Positions 8,810 to 17,773 of a stretch of 64,000 nt of DNA are shown piece after piece. The position numbers and the translations under genes were made by a program. Position 1 is the first letter of the stretch; each line of letters begins with the position of its first letter. The DNA is taken from contig DWXH01000019.1 in NCBI GenBank assembly GCA_019119305.1, positions 186,001 to 250,000 of the forward strand, in the 5' to 3' direction. Under the pieces are notes generated by a model. The model did not search any database. It worked only from the letters and a program-made list of their open reading frames with translations, and was not told the origin of the DNA. The stretch is from Candidatus Alistipes merdigallinarum. GTDB lineage: Bacteria; Bacteroidota; Bacteroidia; Bacteroidales; Rikenellaceae.

Positions 8810-9892
8810 TTAGATAAATTCGTCGCCGATCTTGAATTTCGTGTCGTCGATAAATCGTTTTATGTTTTGTTCGTTGGCTTTCGGGCAGATCATCAGCACG
8901 TTGTCGTGGTCGACGACGATGTAATCTTTTAACCCCTCGATTACGGTCAGTTTGTCGGGTGCGGTCTTGATGATGCACCCTTGGGTGTCGTACAACATGC
9001 TGCGATCCGGGGATACATTGCCGTTCTCGTCTTTGGGCGAGTAGCGGTAGAGCGAACCCCATGTACCGATGTCGGACCAGCCGCATTCACAACCACAGAC
9101 GAATACGTTGTCTGCCTTTTCCATGACTCCGAAATCGATCGATATGTTGCGGCACTCCGGATAGATCTGTTCGATGTATTGCGCCTCCTGCGGTGTCGCA
9201 TAATAAGGTGCGATGGAGTCGAACATCTGTTGCAAATCGGGAAGGTAGCGGCCCAAAGCCTCGAGAATGGTTGAAACCTTCCAGACGAAAATACCCGAAT
9301 TCCAGAAAAATTCTCCGCTCTCGACGAAAGTGCGGGCCAGCTCCTCATTGGGTTTCTCCGTAAATGTCTTGACTTTGTGGATCGCTCCGAAAGTTTCGCT
9401 GCTGTTGTCGACCTGAATGTAGCCGTATCCTGTGTCGGGACGCGTCGGGTGAATGCCGATGGTCATCATAACTTCTCGCTCTTCGGCAAAGTCGGCCGAC
9501 CGTTCGATGACCCGGCAGAACTCGTTTTCGTTCAGGATCAGATGGTCCGATGCCGTAACGATCATCGTGGCCTCGGGGTCGATTGTATGTAACCGCCATG
9601 CTGCATAAGCAATACAAGGGGCTGTATTGCGGCCCACCGGTTCGCAAAGAATCTGGTCGGGGCTGATTTCCGGAATGTGTTCCAAAACCTGATCTTTATA
9701 AGTGGCATTGGTGACTACCAGAAAATTTTCGGCCGGGATGATCGACGCAAAACGTTCGAACGTATGGCGGATGAAGCTCTTCCCCGTTCCGAGTATGTCG
9801 AGAAATTGCTTGGGGCGGGTATATCGGCTGATCGGCCAAAAACGGCTGCCGATCCCCCCTGCCATAATGATACAATATCGGTTCTTATTCAT
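8810..9892 (-). CDS. manC: mannose-1-phosphate guanylyltransferase
   Basis: A 360-aa nucleotidyltransferase that makes GDP-mannose from GTP and mannose-1-phosphate, the donor for mannosylation and GDP-fucose synthesis. The start MNKNRYCIIMAGG leads directly into the signature GGIGSRFWPIS (residues 10-20), then RPKQFLDILG; FVESGEFFWNSGIFVWK is the sugar-binding segment. It is the short form without the C-terminal isomerase domain. An open extension to 10093 lacks family similarity, so the ATG at 9892 is preferred. It is followed by a strong terminator and then murF. Confidence 0.92.
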   Translation of the reverse strand: MNKNRYCIIMAGGIGSRFWPISRYTRPKQFLDILGTGKSFIRHTFERFASIIPAENFLVVTNATYKDQVLEHIPEISPDQILCEPVGRNTAPCIAYAAWRLHTIDPEATMIVTASDHLILNENEFCRVIERSADFAEEREVMMTIGIHPTRPDTGYGYIQVDNSSETFGAIHKVKTFTEKPNEELARTFVESGEFFWNSGIFVWKVSTILEALGRYLPDLQQMFDSIAPYYATPQEAQYIEQIYPECRNISIDFGVMEKADNVFVCGCECGWSDIGTWGSLYRYSPKDENGNVSPDRSMLYDTQGCIIKTAPDKLTVIEGLKDYIVVDHDNVLMICPKANEQNIKRFIDDTKFKIGDEFI

Positions 9893-9992
9893 AAACTGTT
9901 TCAATATTTGTGGAGATTCGTTTCGTATTACAATAATACGGCTTTTTATCCGAATAACCAAGAATGTCCCGCTGCAAACCCCGATGCAACGG

Positions 9993-10023
9993 TTGGTTTT
10001 TTGGAAATACTTCGTTACCTTCG
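9993..10023 (+). promoter_or_regulatory. probable promoter of pssA
   Basis: TTGG (9993-9996), a 19-bp spacer, then TACCTTCG (10016-10023), which differs from TAnnTTTG at one position. It would give a leader of about 90 nt. The remainder of the manC-pssA divergent gap (9893-10118) holds no gene. Confidence 0.45.
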
Positions 10024-10118
10024 CATCTCGGGAACGGCTGGAGGAGCTTGGATATACCCGGATTGGGGGCCTGTCTTTTTCTAAAAGAGTCAAGCCGTTT
10101 TATTTTATTGATTAATAG

Positions 10119-10817
10119 ATGGGAAGGATGAAAATACGACTCTTTACGATACCCAATATGATTACGCTCTGCAACCTGTTGGCAGGGTGTGCGGCGGTGA
10201 TCTCTGTTCTGGGCAGACACGATTTGCAGTGGGCTTTCTGGTTTGTCGCTATGGCGGCCGTGTTCGATTTTCTGGACGGGTTTGTCGCTCGTCTGACCAA
10301 GTCCTACTCTGCGGTCGGTAAGGAGCTCGACTCTTTGGCCGATATGGTCAGCTTTGGGGTGGCACCCGCTGCAGTCCTTTATGAACTCTTTATCCTTAAC
10401 GGTGGAGATCCATATTGGGGATTTGTCGTTTTCATTTTGGCAGCTTGCTCCGCATTGCGTCTCGGAAAATTCAATATCGACGAAAATCAGACCAAACAGT
10501 TTATCGGATTGCCTACCCCTGCCTGTGCGCTCTTTTTCGTTTCGTGCGGGTATCTGGTCCAGAAATATGCGGTTTCCTTACCCGTGTGGGGAATTGTCGC
10601 TGCTGCGCTGATCTTTTCTGCACTGCTCATTTGTAATGTTCCGATGTTTGCGCTGAAGTTCTCGCACTATCGTTTCCAGGGGAATCGGGTGCGCTATCTT
10701 TTTCTCGCTGCCTCGATCGTTTCATTGGGTGTGTTTGGCCTCATTGCCGTACCGTTCATTATCGTGGCCTATATCTTGATTTCTTTGATTCTTGGGTGGG
10801 TTTCAGCCCGTTCGTAA
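10119..10817 (+). CDS. pssA: CDP-diacylglycerol--serine O-phosphatidyltransferase
   Basis: A 232-aa integral membrane enzyme that condenses CDP-diacylglycerol with L-serine to phosphatidylserine, the route to phosphatidylethanolamine. The CDP-alcohol phosphotransferase motif is complete: D53-G54..A57-R58, eight residues, G67, D71, D75, with the last Asp as catalytic base. About seven hydrophobic helices. The start could also be the ATG at 10128. It is single, between the divergent manC gene and the porin gene, which has its own promoter. Confidence 0.92.
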   Translation: MGRMKIRLFTIPNMITLCNLLAGCAAVISVLGRHDLQWAFWFVAMAAVFDFLDGFVARLTKSYSAVGKELDSLADMVSFGVAPAAVLYELFILNGGDPYWGFVVFILAACSALRLGKFNIDENQTKQFIGLPTPACALFFVSCGYLVQKYAVSLPVWGIVAAALIFSALLICNVPMFALKFSHYRFQGNRVRYLFLAASIVSLGVFGLIAVPFIIVAYILISLILGWVSARS

Positions 10818-10827
10818 AGGGTTAAAA

Positions 10828-10857
10828 TTTGTATATGTAATATTTTTGCTACCTTTG
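10828..10857 (+). promoter_or_regulatory. promoter of the putative porin gene
   Basis: TTTG at 10828-10831, an 18-bp spacer, TACCTTTG at 10850-10857. This gives a leader of about 25 nt to the ATG at 10889. Confidence 0.75.
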
Positions 10858-10888
10858 CCGTTATTTCGGAGAGAAATCATCGGTGCTG

Positions 10889-12994
10889 ATGTTTTTGATT
10901 TTGAGAAGGTATGCGGTTTGTTGTTTGCTCGCCATTGTATTGGCGGGTGTTGGGGTCGTATCTGCCCAGAGACCGATCACCTCTTCCTCTTCGGCCGCAC
11001 AGCAATACGGGACTTTACCCGGACTTGCGGGCCAAAATCAGAGCCAAATGCAGTATGGAAATATCGGTGGAACGGTCGACAACAATGCTACGACCGGTCA
11101 GCAGACCGATACTACCAAAAAAGAGGCTAAAATCCGGAAGCCGTTGGAGTCCTACTTTTTCGACGATTCGACTCGTGAACGAAACAGTTTTGCGTGGAAT
11201 GTTAATCTCGAAAGGAACGATATCGATTTGATCGATGTGGATACTTCGATGACAGGATTTCAAAACGAATACCCTTATTTGCAAAATAATGTGGGGTCGG
11301 CTTATTTGGGAAACTTGGGTGCGGCATCCGTCCCGCTCGACTTCTTTATCCGACCCAATTTTAGAAATTTTTCTTTCGCACAATCTTTTGCTGCCTATTT
11401 GATAACCCCGGAACAGGCTCGCTTTTTCAACGTCAAAAAACCGTTTACCCACCTCTCTTATTTCATGTCCGGACAGACCCGTCGGCTCGAGGAGAGTTTC
11501 TGGGGGACGCATGCCCAAAATATCTCGCCTTCGACCGGTTTCAATGTCGATTACCGCAGTCGGGGAACGCGGGGAATCTATACGTGGCAGGGAACTCGGG
11601 AACGGAACCTCTCTCTTGGCTTCTCGCACACAGGGAAAAAGTACAGCGTACACGCTGGCTATATCTTCAATATGCAGAATGTCAAGGAAAACGGCGGTAT
11701 CAAGCGGGATGCAGACATTACCGATACCATTTTCGAAATGCCCGAACTGATTGAGGTGCGTCTGATGGATGCAAGAAATCAGTTGAAAAACAACACCTTC
11801 TATGTCGTCCAATCTTATGGTATCCCGTTGAGGCGGTTGACCGAAGAGGATTTTTCCATCGCGCGCAATTCGTCGATTTTTATCGGCCATTCGTTCGAAC
11901 TTTCGAAGTTCTATCGGAAATATACGGATACGAGGAGCAACAGCGGTGATTATTATGAAAATTGGTATATCGACAATACGGCAAGCAGCGACTCAACGTA
12001 CGAACGATTGCTCTCTAATAAGATTTTCGTGCAGATTCAGCCATGGGACCGGAACGGCCCTGTCGGTCTGATCGACGCAGGTATCGGAAACGACGCGCAC
12101 CGATACTATCAGTTCCGTATGGAGGATTATCTCAGGGAGAACAAGGGCGTGACTCGGAACTCTACCTATGTATATGGTTCTGTTGAAGGTAGAGTCAAAA
12201 AATATTTCAGCTGGAATGCTCACCTCAAATACCATCTGTTCGGTTACCGAAGCCAGGATTTGGATATGGGGGGAAATGTGGCGTTCTCAGTTTTCGTACG
12301 AGGAAAACCGATCACTCTCGAAGGTAGCATCAGGCACCAGACACAGACGCCTGATTACTGGACCGAGAGCTATTTCTCTAACCACTTTGCGTGGAATAAC
12401 TCTTTTGCGAAAGAGTCTGAAACCCGTATCTCTGCCTCACTTTCCGTGCCGGCCATCAATTTCGAATTCGGCGCGCAGCAGAGCCTTTTGAATAATCGTA
12501 TCTATTACGATGCACAGGCATTGCCTGCTCAATACGATGGTGTCGTCAGTGTATCGGGTTTGTATGCTCACAAGGATTTCCGCATCGGCGGACTCCATCT
12601 AAACCACAGGGTTTTGCTTCAGTTTAGTTCGGTACAGGAGGTCGTGCCCGTTCCGTTGGCGAGCGCTTATCTCAGCTATTTCTTCGAATTCAATATCGTG
12701 AAGAACGTATTGCGGATGCAGATAGGTCTCGACGGACGGTACAATACCAAGTATTACGCATTCGGTTATAACCCGGCCACCGCGCAGTTTTATAACCAAC
12801 GGGAAAAGGAGTTGGGAAATTATCCCTATGTAGACTTGTTCGTCTCCGCCAAATGGAAACGGATGAGAATTTTGGTCAAGATGCAGCACCTGAACGAAGA
12901 TATGTTCGGGACTCGGGACTATTTCACCGTATTGCATTATCCTTTGAACAAACGTGCGTTCAAGTTGGGATTCTCCTGGAGCTTCTACGACTGA
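10889..12994 (+). CDS. putative outer-membrane porin (Porin_10-like)
   Basis: A 701-aa protein. A signal peptide (MFLILRRYAVCCLLAIVLAG.. ending at VSAQ) is followed by a Ser/Gln/Thr-rich low-complexity linker (about residues 25-75) and then many amphipathic beta-strand pairs. It ends FKLGFSWSFYD, with aromatic residues near the C-terminus as in outer-membrane barrels. It resembles the large Bacteroidetes putative porin family (DUF4289/Porin_10). The open frame begins six bases earlier at a GTG; I prefer the ATG at 10889. The MltF-like gene starts 30 bp downstream and may be cotranscribed. The transported substrate is unknown. Confidence 0.78.
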   Translation: MFLILRRYAVCCLLAIVLAGVGVVSAQRPITSSSSAAQQYGTLPGLAGQNQSQMQYGNIGGTVDNNATTGQQTDTTKKEAKIRKPLESYFFDDSTRERNSFAWNVNLERNDIDLIDVDTSMTGFQNEYPYLQNNVGSAYLGNLGAASVPLDFFIRPNFRNFSFAQSFAAYLITPEQARFFNVKKPFTHLSYFMSGQTRRLEESFWGTHAQNISPSTGFNVDYRSRGTRGIYTWQGTRERNLSLGFSHTGKKYSVHAGYIFNMQNVKENGGIKRDADITDTIFEMPELIEVRLMDARNQLKNNTFYVVQSYGIPLRRLTEEDFSIARNSSIFIGHSFELSKFYRKYTDTRSNSGDYYENWYIDNTASSDSTYERLLSNKIFVQIQPWDRNGPVGLIDAGIGNDAHRYYQFRMEDYLRENKGVTRNSTYVYGSVEGRVKKYFSWNAHLKYHLFGYRSQDLDMGGNVAFSVFVRGKPITLEGSIRHQTQTPDYWTESYFSNHFAWNNSFAKESETRISASLSVPAINFEFGAQQSLLNNRIYYDAQALPAQYDGVVSVSGLYAHKDFRIGGLHLNHRVLLQFSSVQEVVPVPLASAYLSYFFEFNIVKNVLRMQIGLDGRYNTKYYAFGYNPATAQFYNQREKELGNYPYVDLFVSAKWKRMRILVKMQHLNEDMFGTRDYFTVLHYPLNKRAFKLGFSWSFYD

Positions 12995-13024
12995 TGCAGT
13001 AGACTGCCCACAAAAATATTTTTC

Positions 13025-14416
13025 ATGATCGTTCAAATCAAAAGATCCGAAAAATTACTTTCGTTCTTTATTTGTACTTTGTTTTTCATGGCGTGTTCTG
13101 CTTCGGAAGAAGATGTCGTTCCGTCCGATGTAGTCACTCCGAGAGTCAGTCTGACGGTTGCCATGGATGATGAATTGCCCGGCTATTTCGTTTTCGGCGG
13201 TCAAAATTACGGTTATGAGTACGATCTGCTCAAGGCCTATGCCGATGAACGCGGTTTGGAGTTGAATATCGTGCCCTATGGTAATTCTGCAGAACGTAGT
13301 CGCCAGCTTCAAGCCGGCGAGGTGGATTTCGTTTCGTCGTTCGATGCGGAGCTTTCGGAAACCGACAAGAGTCATGCCGTGTCTATTTGCAATACCTCGT
13401 TTGTGCTGCTTACATCCAAATCGAGGGCTAAAGAGGCTCGCAAGATGCCGCATTTCAACCTCCCTGAATTTATCGGCAAAGGGCGGGTGTTGATCTCTTC
13501 GGGATTCAAACATGCCGCAGCCTATGGGATGTTGCTCGATTCTCTGGCTGCAGCCGAAATCTATGTGACATCGCAGAACAGTTTCGAAATGATCGAAGAG
13601 CTGAGCGATGCGCGTTACGATTATCTGATTTGCGAAATGAGCGAAGCCCAGTTGGGGTGCGCCATGACCCGGAATGTCGAGCAGATCTATACCTTCGCAG
13701 AGCCTGTAGGCTTGAGTGTAATCGTTTCTCAATGCGATTCTGTACTGAAACGTGATTTCGAAACATGGTTGAATAAATACCGTTGCGGAGAGGAGTATGC
13801 GTTACTCAATTATCTCTATTTTGAAAAAGGGATCGTGCGGCAGATGATCGGAAACGGGAAAACGGCATTGAAAAGCGGAGGAATCTCCATGTTCGACGAA
13901 CTGTTCAAAAAAGTGTGCGAAAAAGAGGGATACGATTGGCGGTTGGTATCTGCCATTGCGTACAGCGAGTCGAGGTTCAATCCCTTCCTGGTGTCGCACC
14001 GCGGGGCACAAGGGTTGATGCAAATTATGCCACGTGTGGCTCGTCAGTTTGATGTCGAGGGCGATGTCATGGATCCGGAGAATAATGTCCTGTTGGCGCT
14101 TAAGATTTTGGGAAAGATCGAAAATTCATTGGATTTCTCTCCGAAAGCAACTGAAATGGACCGATTGAAAATTGTATTGGCCTGTTACAACGGCGGAATC
14201 GGACATGTCGTTGATGCACGGAATTTAGCCCGTAAATATGGGGCTGATCCCGATTCATGGGAAGATGTGGCCGATTATCTTACAAAAAAATCCGATCCTC
14301 AATATGCACAAGACGAAGTGGTGAAAAACGGTCGTTTTACAGGAAAGCAAACGCTCGCTTTTGTGAATAACGTAATCGATCGATACTCTCTCTATTGTCG
14401 TAATGTCGCTCGTTAG
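13025..14416 (+). CDS. MltF-like lytic murein transglycosylase lipoprotein
   Basis: A 463-aa protein with two modules, as in MltF: an extracytoplasmic solute-binding-like domain (about 45-270; FGGQNYGYEYDLLKAYADE) and a C-terminal SLT transglycosylase domain (about 290-440). E315 in AYSESRFNPF is the expected catalytic acid, followed by the SLT signatures RGAQGLMQIMP and ACYNGGIGHV. The N-terminus carries a signal with C24 in a lipobox (FFMACS), so it is probably lipid-anchored. It would cleave MurNAc-GlcNAc bonds with 1,6-anhydro product formation. It follows the porin gene on the same strand. Confidence 0.88.
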   Translation: MIVQIKRSEKLLSFFICTLFFMACSASEEDVVPSDVVTPRVSLTVAMDDELPGYFVFGGQNYGYEYDLLKAYADERGLELNIVPYGNSAERSRQLQAGEVDFVSSFDAELSETDKSHAVSICNTSFVLLTSKSRAKEARKMPHFNLPEFIGKGRVLISSGFKHAAAYGMLLDSLAAAEIYVTSQNSFEMIEELSDARYDYLICEMSEAQLGCAMTRNVEQIYTFAEPVGLSVIVSQCDSVLKRDFETWLNKYRCGEEYALLNYLYFEKGIVRQMIGNGKTALKSGGISMFDELFKKVCEKEGYDWRLVSAIAYSESRFNPFLVSHRGAQGLMQIMPRVARQFDVEGDVMDPENNVLLALKILGKIENSLDFSPKATEMDRLKIVLACYNGGIGHVVDARNLARKYGADPDSWEDVADYLTKKSDPQYAQDEVVKNGRFTGKQTLAFVNNVIDRYSLYCRNVAR

Positions 14417-14442
14417 GACTCTGTTTGGAATATAAAATTGAT

Positions 14443-14478
14443 AAAAAAGAGCCGATAATATTTATCGGCTCTTTTTTT
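14443..14478. terminator. shared bidirectional terminator
   Basis: AAAAAAGAGCCGATAA pairs perfectly with TTATCGGCTCTTTTTT around a TAT loop. T-runs flank it on both strands. The TAA stop of the convergent sugar-phosphate transferase (14462-14464) lies within the start of the right arm. Confidence 0.92.
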
Positions 14479-15565
14479 GTGCTCGATGGTTGAGATAATA
14501 AATCAAAAGTATCGCTATTGCAATATCCGAAAAGAAGAGAATATTGGGGTTTACAGAGGGGGCAAGCAGAAAGTTGACAACGATATACAAAATCTGGATT
14601 AGTAGGATAATTTTAAGGCTTTGGTGTGGAGTAAAACCTATTTCCATGAATTTGTGATGGATGTGGTTTTTGTCGGCATTGAATGGCGAGCGTCCCGAAC
14701 ATATCCTTTGGATGAATAGACGTGTTGTATCGAAAAGGGGAATGAATATCAGACTCATTAGCGATACGATGGTGATGTTGTCGTGTTGTAAAAAGTCGAT
14801 AGAGACTGTGTCGTGATGTCCTGCTAGTTTTAGTAGTAGAAATGCGGTGATACATCCGAGTGTCAGCGAACCACAATCTCCCATGAAAATTTTCATCCGT
14901 TTCCCGAAATAGTTGTAATAGAAAAAGACGGATAGAATACCGATAGTTGCGATCGACAAAAGGGCTAATTTATCGTTCCCGGTTATACATAGTAGGACCG
15001 TTAGCGCGGATAATGCAATGATGCTTAGTCCGGAACACAATCCGTCGATGCCGTCGATCAGATTGAAGGCATTGATAATGACCATTACGATGAGGATGGT
15101 CAACGGATAGGAGATCCAATGAGAAATCTGGTAAATTCCGAACAACCCGTCGAGATTGTCGACCGGTTGGGCTGGAAGAACCAGCAACAAAGCGACACAT
15201 AATTGTCCGAGCAGTTTGTATTTATAGGATAACCCTTTCAAATCATCCCACAATCCTACTGCTGCGATAATGAATAGACTACAGAAAAAATAGAATATGG
15301 TCTCTCTATAAAGAGTCTCGATTTGAATGAATGTGGTCGGAGAAAAGGTGCATTGTAACCCACGTACAAAATAGTATGAAAACAGAATACTGGGCATGAA
15401 AATAAATCCTCCCAGGCGCGGTATCTGTTGAGAATGAACCTTGCGAGCATTGGGAATGTCGAACAAACGTTTCCGTTTTGCGAACAGGACTATGCGTGGA
15501 AAAACGATCCATCCTGTGAAAAAACAGATACAGAATGCGATGACAAAATATATGACGGAATCCAT
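14462..15565 (-). CDS. WecA/MraY-type undecaprenyl-phosphate sugar-1-phosphate transferase
   Basis: A 367-aa polytopic membrane protein with about eleven helices. Family motifs are present: KVHSQQIPRLGG near the N-terminus, the Mg-binding pair in GLWDDLKG, NLIDGIDGL, FMGDCGSLTLG and the C-terminal HIHH loop (NADKNHIHHKFM) typical of WecA-like GlcNAc-1-P transferases. It would load a HexNAc-1-phosphate from a UDP-sugar onto undecaprenyl phosphate to start capsule, O-antigen or protein-glycan synthesis. Whether the sugar is GlcNAc, GalNAc or another is not decidable. It is monocistronic and convergent with the MltF-like gene. Confidence 0.88.
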   Translation of the reverse strand: MDSVIYFVIAFCICFFTGWIVFPRIVLFAKRKRLFDIPNARKVHSQQIPRLGGFIFMPSILFSYYFVRGLQCTFSPTTFIQIETLYRETIFYFFCSLFIIAAVGLWDDLKGLSYKYKLLGQLCVALLLVLPAQPVDNLDGLFGIYQISHWISYPLTILIVMVIINAFNLIDGIDGLCSGLSIIALSALTVLLCITGNDKLALLSIATIGILSVFFYYNYFGKRMKIFMGDCGSLTLGCITAFLLLKLAGHHDTVSIDFLQHDNITIVSLMSLIFIPLFDTTRLFIQRICSGRSPFNADKNHIHHKFMEIGFTPHQSLKIILLIQILYIVVNFLLAPSVNPNILFFSDIAIAILLIYYLNHRAQKKSR

Positions 15566-15898
15566 AAAAAGTGTCGAATAAACCTATTTCTACGAGTAAA
15601 GATACTAAATTTTTGTTTTGTGCAAACTATTATCCCTTGTGAGAAGGATTTTATTTGAAATGAAAGTGTGGACGTCATAATTTCGGGGTTTGTTTTTGAT
15701 GTAAAAGAGAAAGATTGTTAATAGATAATTATTTGAAAAAAGGGGAGAATGATGATACTCTTCATTTTTAGTTGTGTTTTTGGGGGAAGTGGGAAACATC
15801 TACTTTATATTTATTGATGTGAGAATGTCGTGTGAATAGATATGTATTTGTGATGTATGGATACTGATTAGAAAATATAAAGAAAAATGTCTGAAAAC
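15566..15898. other. AT-rich intergenic region without a recognised gene
   Basis: About 330 bases between the divergent sugar-phosphate transferase and rpsP. There is a weak minus-strand -7 box (TATCTTTA) near 15600. I see no coding sequence with family similarity and no strong hairpin. Confidence 0.5.
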
Positions 15899-15929
15899 TT
15901 GGTTTGTTCCGAGAAATAAAATACCTTTG
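15899..15929 (+). promoter_or_regulatory. promoter of rpsP-rimM
   Basis: TTGG (15899-15902), a 19-bp spacer, TACCTTTG (15922-15929). Leader of about 43 nt, A-rich just before the ATG, as is common in Bacteroidetes in place of a Shine-Dalgarno sequence. Confidence 0.75.
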
Positions 15930-15977
15930 CATCCTGCTTGCTTTAAGTAGGTTGTGTAACTAAAAAAAAATTAAAAG

Positions 15978-16535
15978 ATGTCTGTAAAAATCAGATTAGC
16001 ACGTCGTGGTAAAAAAGGATACCCTTTTTATCACATTGTCGTTGCCGACAGCAGGGCGCCACGTGATGGTAAGTTCATTGAGAACATTGGGTCGTACAAC
16101 CCCAATACCAATCCTGCCACCATTACTCTTAACTTCGATCAGGCTTTGGCTTGGTTGCAGAAGGGCGCTCAACCTACCGATACCTGTCGGGCGATTCTCT
16201 CCTATAAAGGAGTCTTGTATAAGAAACATCTGTTGGGCGGTGTAGCCAAAGGTGCTTTCAGTGAAGAGGTGGCTGAAAAACGTTTCGCTCAGTGGCTCGA
16301 ACAGAAAAACGGTAAGATCGCTGCCAAAGAGGCCAAACTCTCCGGTGAAAAAGAGGCCCGTGCAAAAGCCCGTCTCGAAGAGGAGAAGAAAGTCAATGAA
16401 GCTAAGGCTAAAGCCGTCGCTGCAAAACGTGCAGAAGCTGCCGCTGCTGAGGCTGCCGCAAAAGCTGCTGAAGAGAGCGCAGAGGGCGAAGCTGCTGCTG
16501 AGGCTGCTGCAGAAGAACCTCAGGCAGAGGCTTAG
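15978..16535 (+). CDS. rpsP: 30S ribosomal protein S16 with Ala/Glu-rich tail
   Basis: A 185-aa protein. Residues 1-80 are the S16 fold ([20 protein letters not shown], then [19 protein letters not shown]). Residues about 110-185 form a Lys/Glu then Ala/Glu-rich helical tail that ordinary S16 (80-90 aa) lacks but many Bacteroidetes carry. S16 is an early-assembly protein of the small-subunit body. rimM follows 11 bp downstream, the conserved rpsP-rimM pairing. Confidence 0.95.
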   Translation: MSVKIRLARRGKKGYPFYHIVVADSRAPRDGKFIENIGSYNPNTNPATITLNFDQALAWLQKGAQPTDTCRAILSYKGVLYKKHLLGGVAKGAFSEEVAEKRFAQWLEQKNGKIAAKEAKLSGEKEARAKARLEEEKKVNEAKAKAVAAKRAEAAAAEAAAKAAEESAEGEAAAEAAAEEPQAEA

Positions 16536-16546
16536 ACCTTTCTGTT

Positions 16547-17095
16547 ATGTCTCAAGGGAAAGTAGACTGGTCGTCTCCTGTCGCACGAGTTGCTAAACCG
16601 TTCGGTAATGAAGGAGAAGCTGTAGTTGCTCTTTTCGATAATTTCCCGGAAGACTTTGATATGAAGGAACCGTTATTCGCCGTAATCGACGGATTGACGG
16701 TTCCTCTTTTTTTCGACCGTTTCGAAAGACGCGGAAATCGCAAAGCGATTGTGCTTATTTCTGATTTCTATACGGAAAAACGGGTTGCCGAACTGGTAGG
16801 ATGCGAACTTTTCGGTGAACGGAACCGGACCGGAAGCGGCGAGTATGAATCGGAAGATGAAGACAATGGCCTGCTCTATCTGGATGAGTTGGTCGGTTTC
16901 GAGGCTGTACTCGGACCGGATAGAGAAGGCAGAATAGAAGATTTTATCGACAGCGACAATCCGCTATTTCTTGTCCGGATCGGAGAGAAGGAGATTTATG
17001 TTCCTGCTGCCGATGATTTGATTGAGGAGATCGATGTCGAAACAAAACGTATCGTTTTCGACCTGCCCGATGGATTGATTGAGTTGAACGATTGA
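16547..17095 (+). CDS. rimM: ribosome maturation factor RimM
   Basis: A 182-aa protein. The N-terminal RimM beta-barrel (VARVAKPFGNEGEAVV...) is joined to a PRC-barrel (GFEAVLGPDREGRIEDFI.. LFLVRIGEKEIYVPAADDLI). The sequence is divergent and acidic, with an EYESEDEDN linker at about 105-113. It assists 16S rRNA processing and 30S head assembly, and belongs with rpsP upstream. Two short inverted repeats lie between its stop and the convergent exonuclease gene but without a clear T-tract. Confidence 0.85.
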   Translation: MSQGKVDWSSPVARVAKPFGNEGEAVVALFDNFPEDFDMKEPLFAVIDGLTVPLFFDRFERRGNRKAIVLISDFYTEKRVAELVGCELFGERNRTGSGEYESEDEDNGLLYLDELVGFEAVLGPDREGRIEDFIDSDNPLFLVRIGEKEIYVPAADDLIEEIDVETKRIVFDLPDGLIELND

Positions 17096-17137
17096 TCGGG
17101 ATGTTGGGGGAATACGATCCCGAACCGGACGGATAAT

Positions 17138-17761
17138 CTATATATCCGTTGTTAAGCCATTTCCTAAAGAGACGATAGGAGGTACTTTCGAGAGTTCGAT
17201 GTATATCTCCCGCCCGATCCATGCGTCCGTTGCGGCATAGAGCTGTTGGGCGGGGGTGAGTTGTTGGGCTTCCCAGTTGCTCAGGCGCTGTGCCTTGGAG
17301 ATACGAAAATGTAAGACGATGGCGGCTAATTTCCGTAAACTTTTTTCTGTGATGCCGTATCGTGGAGCTAAATTTTGCAATTCGATAAAATTTTGCGGCT
17401 GGAAACCATGCAGTGAACGTAAACCACGAATATCGTCGTAGACGCCGACCCCTATTTTCGCATGTTCACGGGACGATAGCAATGCTCGTAACGGTTCGGG
17501 AAGTCCGATTCGATTCAGACGGAACAAGTAGGCCGTATCCGAGTTGGAAAGTTGTAACAACGACACTTTGTTCGTGTGGCCTTTAGCGAAAGAGGGACGT
17601 GTTTCCGTATCGAAACCGATCAACGGGTCCATGCTGAGCCGATGACATGCAGGGGCTACATCTTCCGCTCGATCGATTACGACGATCTTTCCCGAAAAGG
17701 CTCCGATGGGGATCTGGCTTACCTCTTCGTTCGATATACTTTCGGCATACACTCTTTCCAT
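17138..17761 (-). CDS. 3'-5' exonuclease (RNase D/WRN-exo-like, DEDDy)
   Basis: A 207-aa stand-alone DnaQ-fold exonuclease. The three Exo motifs are visible: FDTETRP (Asp-x-Glu), GVGVYDDIRGL (second Asp) and YAATDAWIGREIY (Tyr and last Asp), the DEDDy set seen in RNase D and the exonuclease domain of WRN. The open frame starts with TTG at 17764, but ATG at 17761 is the natural start. It lies 12 bp downstream of recQ on the same strand, so the two are almost certainly cotranscribed. That context suggests DNA-end processing with RecQ rather than tRNA trimming, but this is inference. Confidence 0.85.
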   Translation of the reverse strand: MERVYAESISNEEVSQIPIGAFSGKIVVIDRAEDVAPACHRLSMDPLIGFDTETRPSFAKGHTNKVSLLQLSNSDTAYLFRLNRIGLPEPLRALLSSREHAKIGVGVYDDIRGLRSLHGFQPQNFIELQNLAPRYGITEKSLRKLAAIVLHFRISKAQRLSNWEAQQLTPAQQLYAATDAWIGREIYIELSKVPPIVSLGNGLTTDI

Positions 17762-17773
17762 CAAGGGACAAAT

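Noticed and set aside
9677..10115. Open frames of about 135 codons on the plus strand over the start of manC
   Set aside because: They overlap a well-supported gene on the other strand and resemble nothing; only the promoter-like sequence near 10016 was kept.
15605..15799. 64-codon minus-strand frame in the gap before rpsP
   Set aside because: Lysine/asparagine/threonine-rich translation of AT-rich DNA, without promoter or start context.
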